From Legionella taurinensis (GTDB taxonomy: Bacteria; Pseudomonadota; Gammaproteobacteria; Legionellales; Legionellaceae), in contig NZ_UGOZ01000001.1 in NCBI RefSeq assembly GCF_900452865.1, positions 1,302,001-1,366,000 of the forward strand: 64,000 bases of DNA, written 5' to 3'. The notes under the pieces were generated by a model. That model searched no databases and was not told where the DNA came from. It was given only the letters and a program-made list of their open reading frames with translations. Positions 38,792 through 46,987 of this stretch are shown here, piece after piece. The position numbers and the translations under genes were made by a program. Position 1 is the stretch's first letter; the number at the start of each line of letters is the position of its first letter.

Positions 38792-38855
38792 AACAACACA
38801 ACCAAGATGAGCATGGCTTAAAATTGTACTACATGTACCTTAACGAAAACTTATC

Positions 38856-40253
38856 TCAGTGCATTTCCTCCAGTGCTTTAGCTATTGATTCCGTCATGAC
38901 TTTGGCATCGCCAAACAACATGTAGGTGTTGTCGCGGAAGAACAAATCATTATCAACGCCAGCATAACCTGCTGATAAGCTGCGCTTGACGAACAGGACA
39001 GTCTTTGCCTTTTCGACTTCGAGAATGGGCATGCCGTAGATGGGAGAATTAGGATCGGTTTTGGCCGCCGGATTGGTAATGTCATTCGCGCCAATAACAA
39101 AGGCCACGTCGCAGGTTGAAAAATCCCGGTTAATCTCACTTTGTTCAAACACACGATCATAGGGAATGTTGGCCTCAGCGAGCAGAACGTTCATATGCCC
39201 AGGCATACGCCCAGCCACCGGATGAATGGCGAAACGGACGCGGATATCGCTTTTCTCAAGGGCGTCCACCAGTTCTTTTACCGCATGCTGGGCATGGGCC
39301 ACGGCCATGCCGTACCCGGGAACAATAATCACGTCTTTGGCATTGCTGAGTAAGAACGCCGCGTCTTCACCATTGGCCTGACGTACGTTCTGGTTTTCGT
39401 GCCGGCTCGCCGCCAGCGCGCTGTCGCCGCCCTGCAAGCCGCCAAAGATGACGTTGATAATGGAGCGGTTCATGCCCACGCACATGATGTAACTTAAGAT
39501 AGCCCCGCTTGCCCCCACCAATGCGCCGGTGATAACCAGCAGATGGTTGCTTAACGTAAAGCCAATACCGGCTGCCGCCCAGCCTGAGTAGGAGTTCAGC
39601 ATGGAAATCACCACCGGCATATCCGCACCGCCGATGGGAATAATCAGCAACACACCAATTAAAAAAGACAATAGGGCCATGACGATGAACACATGAACGG
39701 ATTGAGTGGCTATAAACACGCCCAGCAAGGCGACAATCGCCAGACCAATGATTGCATTCACAATACCCTGTCCGGCAAATCGCACCGGTTGACCGGACAT
39801 CAAACCCTGTAATTTAAGAAAAGCAATGATGGAGCCTGAAAAGGTAATAGCACCGATAATCAGGCCCAGACTCATCTCAACCAGGCTGGTTTTTTCAATG
39901 GCACCGGGAGAACCGATGTGAAACGCCGAAGGCGCAAGGTAGGCGCAAAAAGCGACCAGTACGGCTGCAAGACCCACCAGTGAATGGAAGCCGGCGACCA
40001 GTTGCGGAATGGCTGTCATGTTGATTTTCAAGGCGATAAGGGTGCCGATGAGTCCGCCAGCAATAATCAGGCTGATAAGCAGCAGATGATGGTTAATTGA
40101 AGGCATCATCAGGGTTGACCCCACGGCGATAATCATCCCCAAAATACCCAGCATGTTGCCGCGACGTGAACTGGAAGGACTGGCAAGCCCTTTGAGTGCC
40201 AGAATAAAACAAACGGCGGCAATCAAATAAAAAAATGAAATAAGCGTAGTCAT
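38856..40253 (-). CDS. pntB: NAD(P) transhydrogenase beta subunit
   Basis: NADP(H)-binding and membrane subunit of the proton-translocating transhydrogenase. About nine membrane segments fill residues 1-280. The cytosolic domain III follows with VIIVPGYGMAVAHAQHAVKE (trimmed), RFAIHPVAGRMPGHMNVLL (trimmed), VIGANDITNPAAKTDPNSPI (trimmed) and KRSLSAGYAGVDN, all diagnostic. Length 465 is normal. It is last in the pntAA-pntAB-pntB operon, 12 bases after pntAB. Confidence 0.97.
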   Translation of the reverse strand: MTTLISFFYLIAAVCFILALKGLASPSSSRRGNMLGILGMIIAVGSTLMMPSINHHLLLISLIIAGGLIGTLIALKINMTAIPQLVAGFHSLVGLAAVLVAFCAYLAPSAFHIGSPGAIEKTSLVEMSLGLIIGAITFSGSIIAFLKLQGLMSGQPVRFAGQGIVNAIIGLAIVALLGVFIATQSVHVFIVMALLSFLIGVLLIIPIGGADMPVVISMLNSYSGWAAAGIGFTLSNHLLVITGALVGASGAILSYIMCVGMNRSIINVIFGGLQGGDSALAASRHENQNVRQANGEDAAFLLSNAKDVIIVPGYGMAVAHAQHAVKELVDALEKSDIRVRFAIHPVAGRMPGHMNVLLAEANIPYDRVFEQSEINRDFSTCDVAFVIGANDITNPAAKTDPNSPIYGMPILEVEKAKTVLFVKRSLSAGYAGVDNDLFFRDNTYMLFGDAKVMTESIAKALEEMH

Positions 40254-40265
40254 GGCACTGTCCTC

Positions 40266-40562
40266 TTACTTTTTATACATGCGCAGCATGCGTTGCGTCA
40301 CGACGAAACCGCCGAAGATATTGATAGCCGTGATAAAAATGGCCAGGCCGCCCAACACGGTAATGGTCCCGGTCATACGGATGCCTGTGGCAATCAGTGC
40401 CCCAAGGATAATGATGCTCGAGATCGCATTGGTGACGGACATGAGAGGCGTATGCAGTGCGGGCGTGACTTTCCAGACCACATAATAACCAACAAAACAG
40501 GCCAGCACGAAAATGGTTAAAATGGCCACATAGGCATTGCTTAACGAACTGACTTCAGGCAT
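40266..40562 (-). CDS. pntAB: NAD(P) transhydrogenase alpha subunit, membrane part
   Basis: 98-residue membrane half of the alpha subunit. I start it at ATG 40562 because a strong AAGGAGG lies just upstream inside the end of pntAA; the frame continues further upstream but without a ribosome site. Three membrane segments are visible ([52 protein letters not shown]-like). The split alpha subunit (separate AA and AB) is the arrangement found in Rickettsia, Rhodospirillum and Legionella rather than E. coli. Confidence 0.93.
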   Translation of the reverse strand: MPEVSSLSNAYVAILTIFVLACFVGYYVVWKVTPALHTPLMSVTNAISSIIILGALIATGIRMTGTITVLGGLAIFITAINIFGGFVVTQRMLRMYKK

Positions 40563-41706
40563 TGATGGCCTCCTTGGTCTCAGTGGTTTGAAAAGGAAAA
40601 TAGCGGCCTTCATGCGTTAATGTGGCCTGTTTCACAATCTCGTCTTCGGCATTGAAGGTCAAGGCATCCGGTGAGGTCACCAACAATTTCAACAGATTGA
40701 CCACGTTGTTAGCATAAAGCTCACTGGCTGTGGCTGGAATGAACCCGGCTAAGTTACTGTAACCTACAATCGTAACGCCTTGATGATGAATCACTTCATC
40801 CCGCTGGCTGAGTTCGCAGTTTCCACCCCGCGAGGTGGCAATATCGACAATCACAGAGCCCGGTTTCATCTGGTTAACGGTTTCTCGGGTAATCAGCACT
40901 GGTGCCGGACGCCCCGGTATCAAGGCAGTCGTGACCACAATGTCAGCTTGTGTGGCGTATTGATGAATCAGCTCTGCCTGTTGTTTTTTATATTCCTCGC
41001 TCATTTCCCGGGCATAACCGCCGCTGGTTTCACTGTCTTCATCCGTGCTGACTTCAATGAATTCAGCGCCGAGGCTTTCAACCTGTTCCTTGGCGGCGCG
41101 ACGAACGTCGAACGCATAGACTACCGCACCCAGGCGTTTGGCCGTGGCAATGGCCTGCAAACCAGCGACACCGGCACCAAGGATCAGCACTTTGGCGGGG
41201 TGAATCATGCCGGCTGCGGTCATCATCATCGGAATGGCACGATTAAAATGGGCCACGCCCTCAAGAACCGCCCGATAACCGGCCAGGTTGGCCTGCGATG
41301 ATAAACTGTCCATGCTTTGTGCCCGACTGATGCGGGGAATAAGATTCATTGAAAACGCAGTAATGGATTGTTGCTGGCACCACTGCATTAAGGGGCTCTC
41401 GGGTTCATTATCGAAAGGCGCTATTAACAGCGCATTTCTTTTTAATTGCGGCAGGTCAGCCGGCGACGGCACGCTGACGCAGGCCAGAATATCGGCCTCC
41501 TGCAAGAGAAGGGCGCGATCACTGACAATCACGGCACCCGCTTCCTGATAGGCGCTGTCGGTAAAACCACAAGCGGCCCCAACGTTCTGCTCACAGTGAA
41601 CGGTCAATCCCAATTTCTGGTAGTGTTTGAGACTATTGGGGGTAATGGCCGCACGAGTGTCCCTTGCATGTTCGTTTAAAGCGACAATAATCATGGTAAT
41701 GTCCAT
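40555..41706 (-). CDS. pntAA: NAD(P) transhydrogenase alpha subunit, NAD(H)-binding part
   Basis: Soluble domain I, which passes hydride from NADH. The family N-terminus [15 protein letters not shown] is followed by the Rossmann segment [20 protein letters not shown] (GxGxxG), [19 protein letters not shown] (trimmed) and the mobile-loop region. [14 protein letters not shown] and [11 protein letters not shown] are also diagnostic. The ATG at 41706 has CAGGTGAA just upstream. It overlaps pntAB by 8 bases and leads the operon; divergent comEC lies upstream. Confidence 0.95.
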   Translation of the reverse strand: MDITMIIVALNEHARDTRAAITPNSLKHYQKLGLTVHCEQNVGAACGFTDSAYQEAGAVIVSDRALLLQEADILACVSVPSPADLPQLKRNALLIAPFDNEPESPLMQWCQQQSITAFSMNLIPRISRAQSMDSLSSQANLAGYRAVLEGVAHFNRAIPMMMTAAGMIHPAKVLILGAGVAGLQAIATAKRLGAVVYAFDVRRAAKEQVESLGAEFIEVSTDEDSETSGGYAREMSEEYKKQQAELIHQYATQADIVVTTALIPGRPAPVLITRETVNQMKPGSVIVDIATSRGGNCELSQRDEVIHHQGVTIVGYSNLAGFIPATASELYANNVVNLLKLLVTSPDALTFNAEDEIVKQATLTHEGRYFPFQTTETKEAINA

Positions 41707-41852
41707 TTCACCTGCGATAATTTATCGTATTGCAATCCATTTGATTTTGCTAGTTTTTTGCGAATAAGTAATTTTACCCGCAATGGACCTTCCCCCAAAA
41801 CAGGTAATAATTACGCTTGTCGCGGCAACCGGTTTTGCTTAATTTACCGGGT

Positions 41853-44084
41853 ATGTCGCAAGTCCAGTTTTCGCTTATGGGGATACTCTGCTTTTTTGCA
41901 GGCATTGCGTTTTTTTATTCGCAATCGCTTTATGCACTCGTCGTTGTTTTTTTTGGTTTACTGTTTAAAGCCGGCTGGGGAATCCTTGTCTGGTTTCTGG
42001 CGGCCTGCCTTTGGTCGTGGCTTCATCAGCATGCCATCGCAGAAAAAAACATGCCACTGACGCCCGTGATACAGCAGGCCCTGATTAAAGGAACGGTTGT
42101 TTCCATTCCTGCGGTTCACACGGATAAAACCCAGTTTCAGTTGGCATTAACGGCGATTAACGGTCAACCGGCCAAGGCATTAATGCTCTTAAATTGTTAC
42201 CAACGTTGTCCCGAGGTGCATGCGGGACAAGGCTGGCAATTCCATGCCAAGTTAAAACGCCCGATTAATCTTCGTAATCCAGGTGCTTTTGATTACCGGC
42301 GTTGGCTGACGGCGAGGCACGTGACGTGGACAGGCTATCTGAAACCAGGCCAATCCCTGTTGATCAAGGAGGCGCCAGCGGACAAACTGCTGGTCTGGCG
42401 GGAGCGGTTGGCAGCTAACCTGACGCGCAGTATTCCTAAAGGCGAGGAGTTGGGCATTGTTCAGGCGTTGACTCTGGGCGTCACTCATCAGATGGGTTCT
42501 GAGTCATGGGATTTGTTTCGCCGTACCGGGACCACTCATTTAATGGTTATTTCGGGTGCGCACATTGGGTTGGTGGCCGGATTTTGTATGGGGATTACGC
42601 AATGGCTATGGCGGCGTTGGGGGCGGTTATGCCTTTTTTGTCCATCACAGCAGGCCGGCAGTCTGGCTGGCATGCTCGCGGCGTTCAGTTATGCCTTGCT
42701 GGCAGGCTTTGGTGTACCCGCACAGCGTTCGCTGGTCGGGACGGTGCTGTTGTTGTCACGCTATTGGTTAAGCCGACAGTTTACTGTCTGGCAGGCCTGG
42801 CGGTATGGGTTGTTTCTGGTGCTTTTGTATGAACCCCATGCCGTCCTGTTGCCCGGTTTCTACCTGTCGTTCATGGCGGTGGCAGTGTTGATTATCACGC
42901 ATCGCCGCTATGGGTTGACCGGTATAAAACAAACCCTGGCGCTGCAACTGGCCTGTCTGGCCGGATTGATGCCCGTGACTCTGTATTGTTTTGGTTATGG
43001 GGCGATCAATGGGTTGCTGGCTAACCTGTTGGCCATTCCCTTGGTCAGCTTTGTTCTGGTCCCTTTATCGCTGATTAGTTTGATTATCAGCAATGTTGTT
43101 TCCTCCTCCTGGTTGATGATGCCGGTTATTGGCACCACTAAACTGCTCTTGCTTTATTTGCGCTGGATTGATTCGTTTGCCATGGTCAATCTGCAGGTTG
43201 GTATTCAGGAAATAAGCACCGTGGTGATCCTGCTGTTGGTCCTGGGACTCTTGCTGGTGCTGCCTTTAAAATTAATCTGGCCCGCCTTGTTTTGCATGCT
43301 GTTGGCGGTGTGGGTTCCCAAACCGTCGCGTCTTGAACGGGGCGAGGCCCGTATTGACGTGCTGGATGTGGGGCAGGGGTTGGCCATTGTGGTCAGCACC
43401 CGGGAGCATTACCTTATCTACGATACCGGTATGAAATTTTTCCATGGCAGTGACATGGGAAAACTGGCTGTTATTCCTTACCTTCAGGCCATGGGCATTC
43501 CCCGCATTGATAAAATCATCATCAGTCATCCTGATTTGGACCATCGGGGAGGGCTTGAGTCAATCGAGGAACAGTATCCTGGTGCGGAGTTGCTGGTGGA
43601 TCGGGTTGATTTTTATCATCGCGGACAGACGTGCCACCACTACCCGGATTGGGAATGGGATGGCATTCAATTCCATTTTTTTCCTGTGCTGCAGCAGTTT
43701 AATGACAAGAACAACTCCTCCTGCATCCTTCAGATTAGCCGAAAGGGGCAGCACGTTTTACTTACCGGCGACATTGAGAAAAAGGGGGAGGACTATCTGG
43801 TACAGAGGTACTCTGGCAGGCTTCAGGCCGCGGTGCTGGTGGTGGCCCATCACGGCAGCAAAACCTCGTCCTCGCCAGCGTTCATCAATCAGGTTAAACC
43901 CCGTTTTGCGATAATCTCCGCCGGGTTTGATAACCGGTATCATTTTCCTCATGCGCAAACATTAACCACACTGGAGCAGGCAGGAAGTCAGGTGTTGAAT
44001 ACCATGGCTTGCGGTATGGTTCGTCTCTCGCTGCAGAAAGGGAAGGGGCTGGAACCCGTGTGCTGGGAGCGTGAGGCAGGTTAA
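41853..44084 (+). CDS. comEC: DNA uptake channel protein ComEC/Rec2
   Basis: Inner-membrane channel for transforming DNA. I take ATG 41853, which puts the first membrane helix at the N-terminus; a TTG at 41817 would add 12 residues. Order of domains: two helices, an OB-like periplasmic domain (NPGAFDYRRWLTARHVTWTG trimmed), the competence membrane core (HLMVISGAHIGLVAGF) and a C-terminal metallo-beta-lactamase-like nuclease domain (VLDVGQGLAIVV, IISHPDLDHRGGLESI, VVAHHGSKTSSSPAFI). All metal-ligand motifs are intact, so it looks functional. Fits the natural competence known in Legionella. Confidence 0.95.
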   Translation: MSQVQFSLMGILCFFAGIAFFYSQSLYALVVVFFGLLFKAGWGILVWFLAACLWSWLHQHAIAEKNMPLTPVIQQALIKGTVVSIPAVHTDKTQFQLALTAINGQPAKALMLLNCYQRCPEVHAGQGWQFHAKLKRPINLRNPGAFDYRRWLTARHVTWTGYLKPGQSLLIKEAPADKLLVWRERLAANLTRSIPKGEELGIVQALTLGVTHQMGSESWDLFRRTGTTHLMVISGAHIGLVAGFCMGITQWLWRRWGRLCLFCPSQQAGSLAGMLAAFSYALLAGFGVPAQRSLVGTVLLLSRYWLSRQFTVWQAWRYGLFLVLLYEPHAVLLPGFYLSFMAVAVLIITHRRYGLTGIKQTLALQLACLAGLMPVTLYCFGYGAINGLLANLLAIPLVSFVLVPLSLISLIISNVVSSSWLMMPVIGTTKLLLLYLRWIDSFAMVNLQVGIQEISTVVILLLVLGLLLVLPLKLIWPALFCMLLAVWVPKPSRLERGEARIDVLDVGQGLAIVVSTREHYLIYDTGMKFFHGSDMGKLAVIPYLQAMGIPRIDKIIISHPDLDHRGGLESIEEQYPGAELLVDRVDFYHRGQTCHHYPDWEWDGIQFHFFPVLQQFNDKNNSSCILQISRKGQHVLLTGDIEKKGEDYLVQRYSGRLQAAVLVVAHHGSKTSSSPAFINQVKPRFAIISAGFDNRYHFPHAQTLTTLEQAGSQVLNTMACGMVRLSLQKGKGLEPVCWEREAG

Positions 44085-44107
44085 TTATTGTCCATCAGCA
44101 GATCTTA

Positions 44108-44136
44108 TTGACAATAAATTGAACATAAGTTAGTCT
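44108..44136 (+). promoter_or_regulatory. Sigma-70-like promoter of the NTPDase gene
   Basis: Perfect -35 TTGACA at 44108-44113, a 17-base spacer, and -10 TAGTCT at 44131-44136, 30 bases before the ATG. The -35 sits in an inverted repeat TTATTGTC/GACAATAA with a 17-base loop (start near 44091), which could be an operator. Confidence 0.6.
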
Positions 44137-44166
44137 ATGCGCACTTGCTAAAAAGGGTGTTTTTAA

Positions 44167-45315
44167 ATGAATGTCGCTGTTCGTTTTATTGGTAGTGTGC
44201 TGTTTCTGGGTGTAAGCCTGACCGTAAGTGCCCAAATTCCTGAGTGTCAAAAAGGCCACTGCTTGGCTGTTGTCGATGCTGGCAGCACCGGATCGCGTGT
44301 CCACATTTACGCCTACGATTTGGATAATACCAATACCCCGATTAACATCAGCGAAAAGTGGAGCAAAAAAATCAAACCGGGTTTTGCCACACTGGACGCC
44401 AATCAAGCCACTATAGATGGCTATTTAACCACTTTGTTTTCCGGCGCTCCGGAGTCGTCACTGCCGGTTTATTTTTATTCCACCGCCGGCATGCGTTTAT
44501 TGCCGCAGCCCAAGCAGCAGCAATTGTATGGGTACCTGCAAAACTGGTTTGGCCAACAATCGCAATGGCAATTGCAAAGTGCTAAAACCATTACCGGCAA
44601 TGAGGAAGGACTTTACGGATGGTTATCGGTGAATTACCAACTGGGTAATTTTAAAAATACCGCTCAAAACACCGTGGGTGTGATGGACATGGGCGGCGCT
44701 TCGGTTCAGATAACGTTTCCTGTTCATGGCAAGGGAAATATCGCACCCGTGGATTTACAGGAGTTTACCCTTTACGGCCAACATTATTCACTCTTTGTGC
44801 ACAGTTTTCTTGGATTAGGGCAAACTGAAGTGTCGCATCAGTTTCTCGATTCCGCCAGTTGTTTCATCACCAATTACGAATTACCGGACGGCATTCCCGC
44901 TCAAGGTGATGCCTACGCCTGCGAGGGCGAAGTCGCACCTTTGTTAAACAGTGTCCACCATGTCAATGAAGTTGTACAGCCTGTGTTGTCTGCCAATCCG
45001 GTCAAAGAATGGTATGGTCTCGGCGGGGTCGTGGAATTGGCGAAAAGCAAACCCTTTGTCTTTAACGCGAATGAATTCAACAATCAGAGTCTGATTGCGC
45101 AAGCCAACAGCGATTTCTGCCAACAGCAGTGGTCAACCATTAATTCACAATACCCCAACAACGAATACGTTTACGGCTATTGCCTGTTCCCAGCTTACTA
45201 TTACGCGCTGATGGTCGATGGTTACGGATTACAACCCGAGCAACCCATTCATTACCTAAGCGCCGACCAAAGCGGCGACTGGACACTGGGCGTAGTCTTG
45301 CATCAAAAAGCGTAA
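44167..45315 (+). CDS. Secreted ectonucleoside triphosphate diphosphohydrolase (NTPDase, GDA1/CD39 family)
   Basis: Hydrolyses nucleoside tri- and diphosphates outside the cytoplasm. A signal peptide (FIGSVLFLGVSLTVSAQ) is followed by all apyrase conserved regions: VVDAGSTGSRVHIYAYD (ACR1), YFYSTAGMRLL (ACR2), GNEEGLYGWLSVNY (ACR3 with catalytic Glu), GVMDMGGASVQITF (ACR4) and WYGLGGVVELA (ACR5). Cysteines in the C-terminal lobe suit an exported protein. L. pneumophila has such enzymes (Lpg1905, Lpg0971) with a role in intracellular growth; orthology here is likely but not tested. Length 382 fits. Its own promoter is visible upstream. Confidence 0.94.
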   Translation: MNVAVRFIGSVLFLGVSLTVSAQIPECQKGHCLAVVDAGSTGSRVHIYAYDLDNTNTPINISEKWSKKIKPGFATLDANQATIDGYLTTLFSGAPESSLPVYFYSTAGMRLLPQPKQQQLYGYLQNWFGQQSQWQLQSAKTITGNEEGLYGWLSVNYQLGNFKNTAQNTVGVMDMGGASVQITFPVHGKGNIAPVDLQEFTLYGQHYSLFVHSFLGLGQTEVSHQFLDSASCFITNYELPDGIPAQGDAYACEGEVAPLLNSVHHVNEVVQPVLSANPVKEWYGLGGVVELAKSKPFVFNANEFNNQSLIAQANSDFCQQQWSTINSQYPNNEYVYGYCLFPAYYYALMVDGYGLQPEQPIHYLSADQSGDWTLGVVLHQKA

Positions 45316-45396
45316 GCACAGACCCTCAGGGAAGAGGGATAAATCCATCACCGAATATTGCACCAATCGCAAGCCAAAGATATACTTTCCCCCACT

Positions 45397-45469
45397 GCCG
45401 TTGTAGCTCAGTCGGTAGAGCAATTGATTCGTAATCAATAGGTCCGCGGTTCGATTCCGCGCAACGGCA
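45397..45469 (+). tRNA. tRNA-Thr (anticodon CGT)
   Basis: Full cloverleaf of 73 nt: acceptor GCCGTTG/CAACGGC, D arm GCTC..GAGC, anticodon arm ATTGA-TTCGTAA-TCAAT with CGT at the centre, T arm CGCGG-TTCGATT-CCGCG, discriminator A. CCA is not encoded. The AT-rich accessory region begins immediately downstream, which suggests an integration site. Confidence 0.96.
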
Positions 45470-45515
45470 TAGTAAAATCAATAAGTTAGCGAATAAAATT
45501 TAAATTTTCAAATTT

Positions 45516-46094
45516 TTAGTGGGTACTTATGATAAAGTGTATAATGGCTTTATCCAAGCAAACTATAGGGTTGGGGTACAGCAACCAAAATTTTTCAAAT
45601 TGCTGTAATAAATATATATAATTATTTCTATTAATAAGAGGAGTGACGGCCTTTGCCTCCTCGCATATGACGGCTTTTAACTTGTCATTGTGAAAATAAT
45701 CATATTTTTCAAGAGATTGTGAACAATTTGTTGTGACGGGTAAGTGTGACGGCTTTGTGATGGCTTTCTTTTGAACAAAATAGTCTGTTAAAGCGAATGA
45801 ACACTCCAAAATCAGCTGTTGTTTTTCGCATTTAAATTGGATTAGGCCAGCTTGTGCAATTCCTGCAAGAGCTCGCCTAATCTGTGCACGAGAAATAATA
45901 GTGCCTTTAATCCCTCGTTGAGGCTCAACAGAAAGCTGGTCGGCAATAAATTGATAGCTAATGGAATGATCTGCGCCCACAATCCCTGTCTTTTTATTCA
46001 TATAGGGTTTAATTCCTCGCAGGTAAACCAGTTGTTGCAGATGAGGTAATCCCTTTAGGGCTGCTAATTCATCATGATTAATAACGAAGTCCAT
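45516..46094 (-). CDS. LvrA-like regulatory protein of Legionella mobile islands
   Basis: 192-residue protein with no signal peptide. Its N-terminus (HDELAALKGLPHLQQLVYLRG, trimmed) followed by a winged-helix-like stretch (SRAQIRRALAGIAQAGLIQF) closely recalls LvrA of the Legionella vir region and related integrative elements, as far as I remember that family. The helix-turn-helix-like part implies DNA binding. It is divergent from the repressor gene at 46284, with two palindromes between them, exactly the organisation of the prpA/lvrA control region of Legionella ICEs. The usual partners lvrB and lvrC (csrA-like) are missing downstream, where the tRNA gene lies. The C-terminus is less conserved-looking. 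Name given as similarity only. Confidence 0.6.
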   Translation of the reverse strand: MDFVINHDELAALKGLPHLQQLVYLRGIKPYMNKKTGIVGADHSISYQFIADQLSVEPQRGIKGTIISRAQIRRALAGIAQAGLIQFKCEKQQLILECSFALTDYFVQKKAITKPSHLPVTTNCSQSLEKYDYFHNDKLKAVICEEAKAVTPLINRNNYIYLLQQFEKFWLLYPNPIVCLDKAIIHFIISTH

Positions 46095-46189
46095 CGCTCG
46101 TTTCTTCCTTAAAAACAGTAGGCTTCTAGCTCGTTCTGTGTTATTTTTTGATAATAACGTGGAATATTGAAGCTCTATTCGAAATTATA

Positions 46190-46232
46190 AAATACTCATA
46201 TTGAGTATTTGTGGTTACAAATTACCACAAAT
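46190..46232. promoter_or_regulatory. Two overlapping palindromic operators in the lvrA-like/prpA-like divergent region
   Basis: Palindrome 1 (46190-46210): AAATACTCA-TAT-TGAGTATTT, 9-bp perfect arms. Palindrome 2 (46207-46232): ATTTGTGGT, 8-base spacer, ACCACAAAT, again 9-bp perfect arms. They share the bases ATTT and sit between the divergent genes. The first has the size and symmetry of a lambda-type repressor operator. Confidence 0.7.
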
Positions 46233-46283
46233 GGAGTTGCTGTCAATATCTAAATTCTTTTTTTTGAAAGGCTTGATTGCGAA

Positions 46284-46979
46284 ATGGATATGAACATCAA
46301 AGAAAAAATTGGCCAGCGTATAAAACAAGAGCGTTTGGCAAAAAAGTTAACTCGCAAAGAACTGGCAGACCTGACTGAAAACCTAAAAATCTCCAGCATC
46401 AACAATTATGAGCGTGGTGATAGAACACCAGGACCCAACGAAATAAAACAACTTGCCAAGGCTTTAGAGCTTTCACCTGCGTTTTTAATGTGTTTGTCGG
46501 ATGATAGAGAAGGTAAAGCCAAGAAGATTCCAGGTGCTGGTACCTTAGTGCCTGTATTGGATTATAAACAGGCTTGTGATCCTGCCTTCTACATAGAGCA
46601 AATTAAAAGCGGCAATTATTCGGACAAGGTTGATTTCATTCCACTTAGTGCAAAACTAAGTGAGCGTATTGGGGTAAATGCCTTTGCTTTGGTGGTTAAG
46701 GATGAGAGTATGGTGCCCGAGTTTCGGATCGGGGATGTGATGATTATTGATCCTGAAGCTTTAGCCATGCCCAGTGATTTTGTTGCTGCGAAGCTTGATT
46801 CAGATGTTGAAATTATTATTCGCAAATATAAACAATTGTCTGCTTCAAAAATAGCTCCAGAATTTGAATTGGTTGCATTCAATGAGGATTGGGCTAATGT
46901 TCACGTCAAAACTAAAATTAAAGCAGAGATTATCGGACCTGTTATTCAGATTCAGAGGTGTTTCCGTAATATTTATTAG
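46284..46979 (+). CDS. Phage-type repressor (XRE HTH plus S24/LexA-like domain), PrpA-like
   Basis: 231 residues. The N-terminal helix-turn-helix (KKLTRKELADLTENLKISSI trimmed, then NNYERGDRTPGPNEIKQLAKAL trimmed) is the XRE/Cro type. The C-terminal half is an S24 peptidase-like dimerisation domain with the nucleophile Ser142 in VKDESMVPEF and RIGDVMIID. The position of the general-base lysine appears to hold Arg180 (EIIIRKYK, where LexA has VKR), so self-cleavage may be lost. It would repress itself and the divergent gene through the palindromes at 46190-46232. PrpA of Legionella integrative elements is such a protein. The KAP NTPase gene follows 8 bases later, so it is probably controlled with it. 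Confidence 0.85.
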   Translation: MDMNIKEKIGQRIKQERLAKKLTRKELADLTENLKISSINNYERGDRTPGPNEIKQLAKALELSPAFLMCLSDDREGKAKKIPGAGTLVPVLDYKQACDPAFYIEQIKSGNYSDKVDFIPLSAKLSERIGVNAFALVVKDESMVPEFRIGDVMIIDPEALAMPSDFVAAKLDSDVEIIIRKYKQLSASKIAPEFELVAFNEDWANVHVKTKIKAEIIGPVIQIQRCFRNIY

Positions 46980-46987
46980 GATTGAAA

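Noticed and set aside
38792-38855. Third PmrA-like box before the clan-CD-like gene
   Set aside because: Two TTAAG cores occur but 22 rather than 11 bases apart, so the tandem layout is not met.
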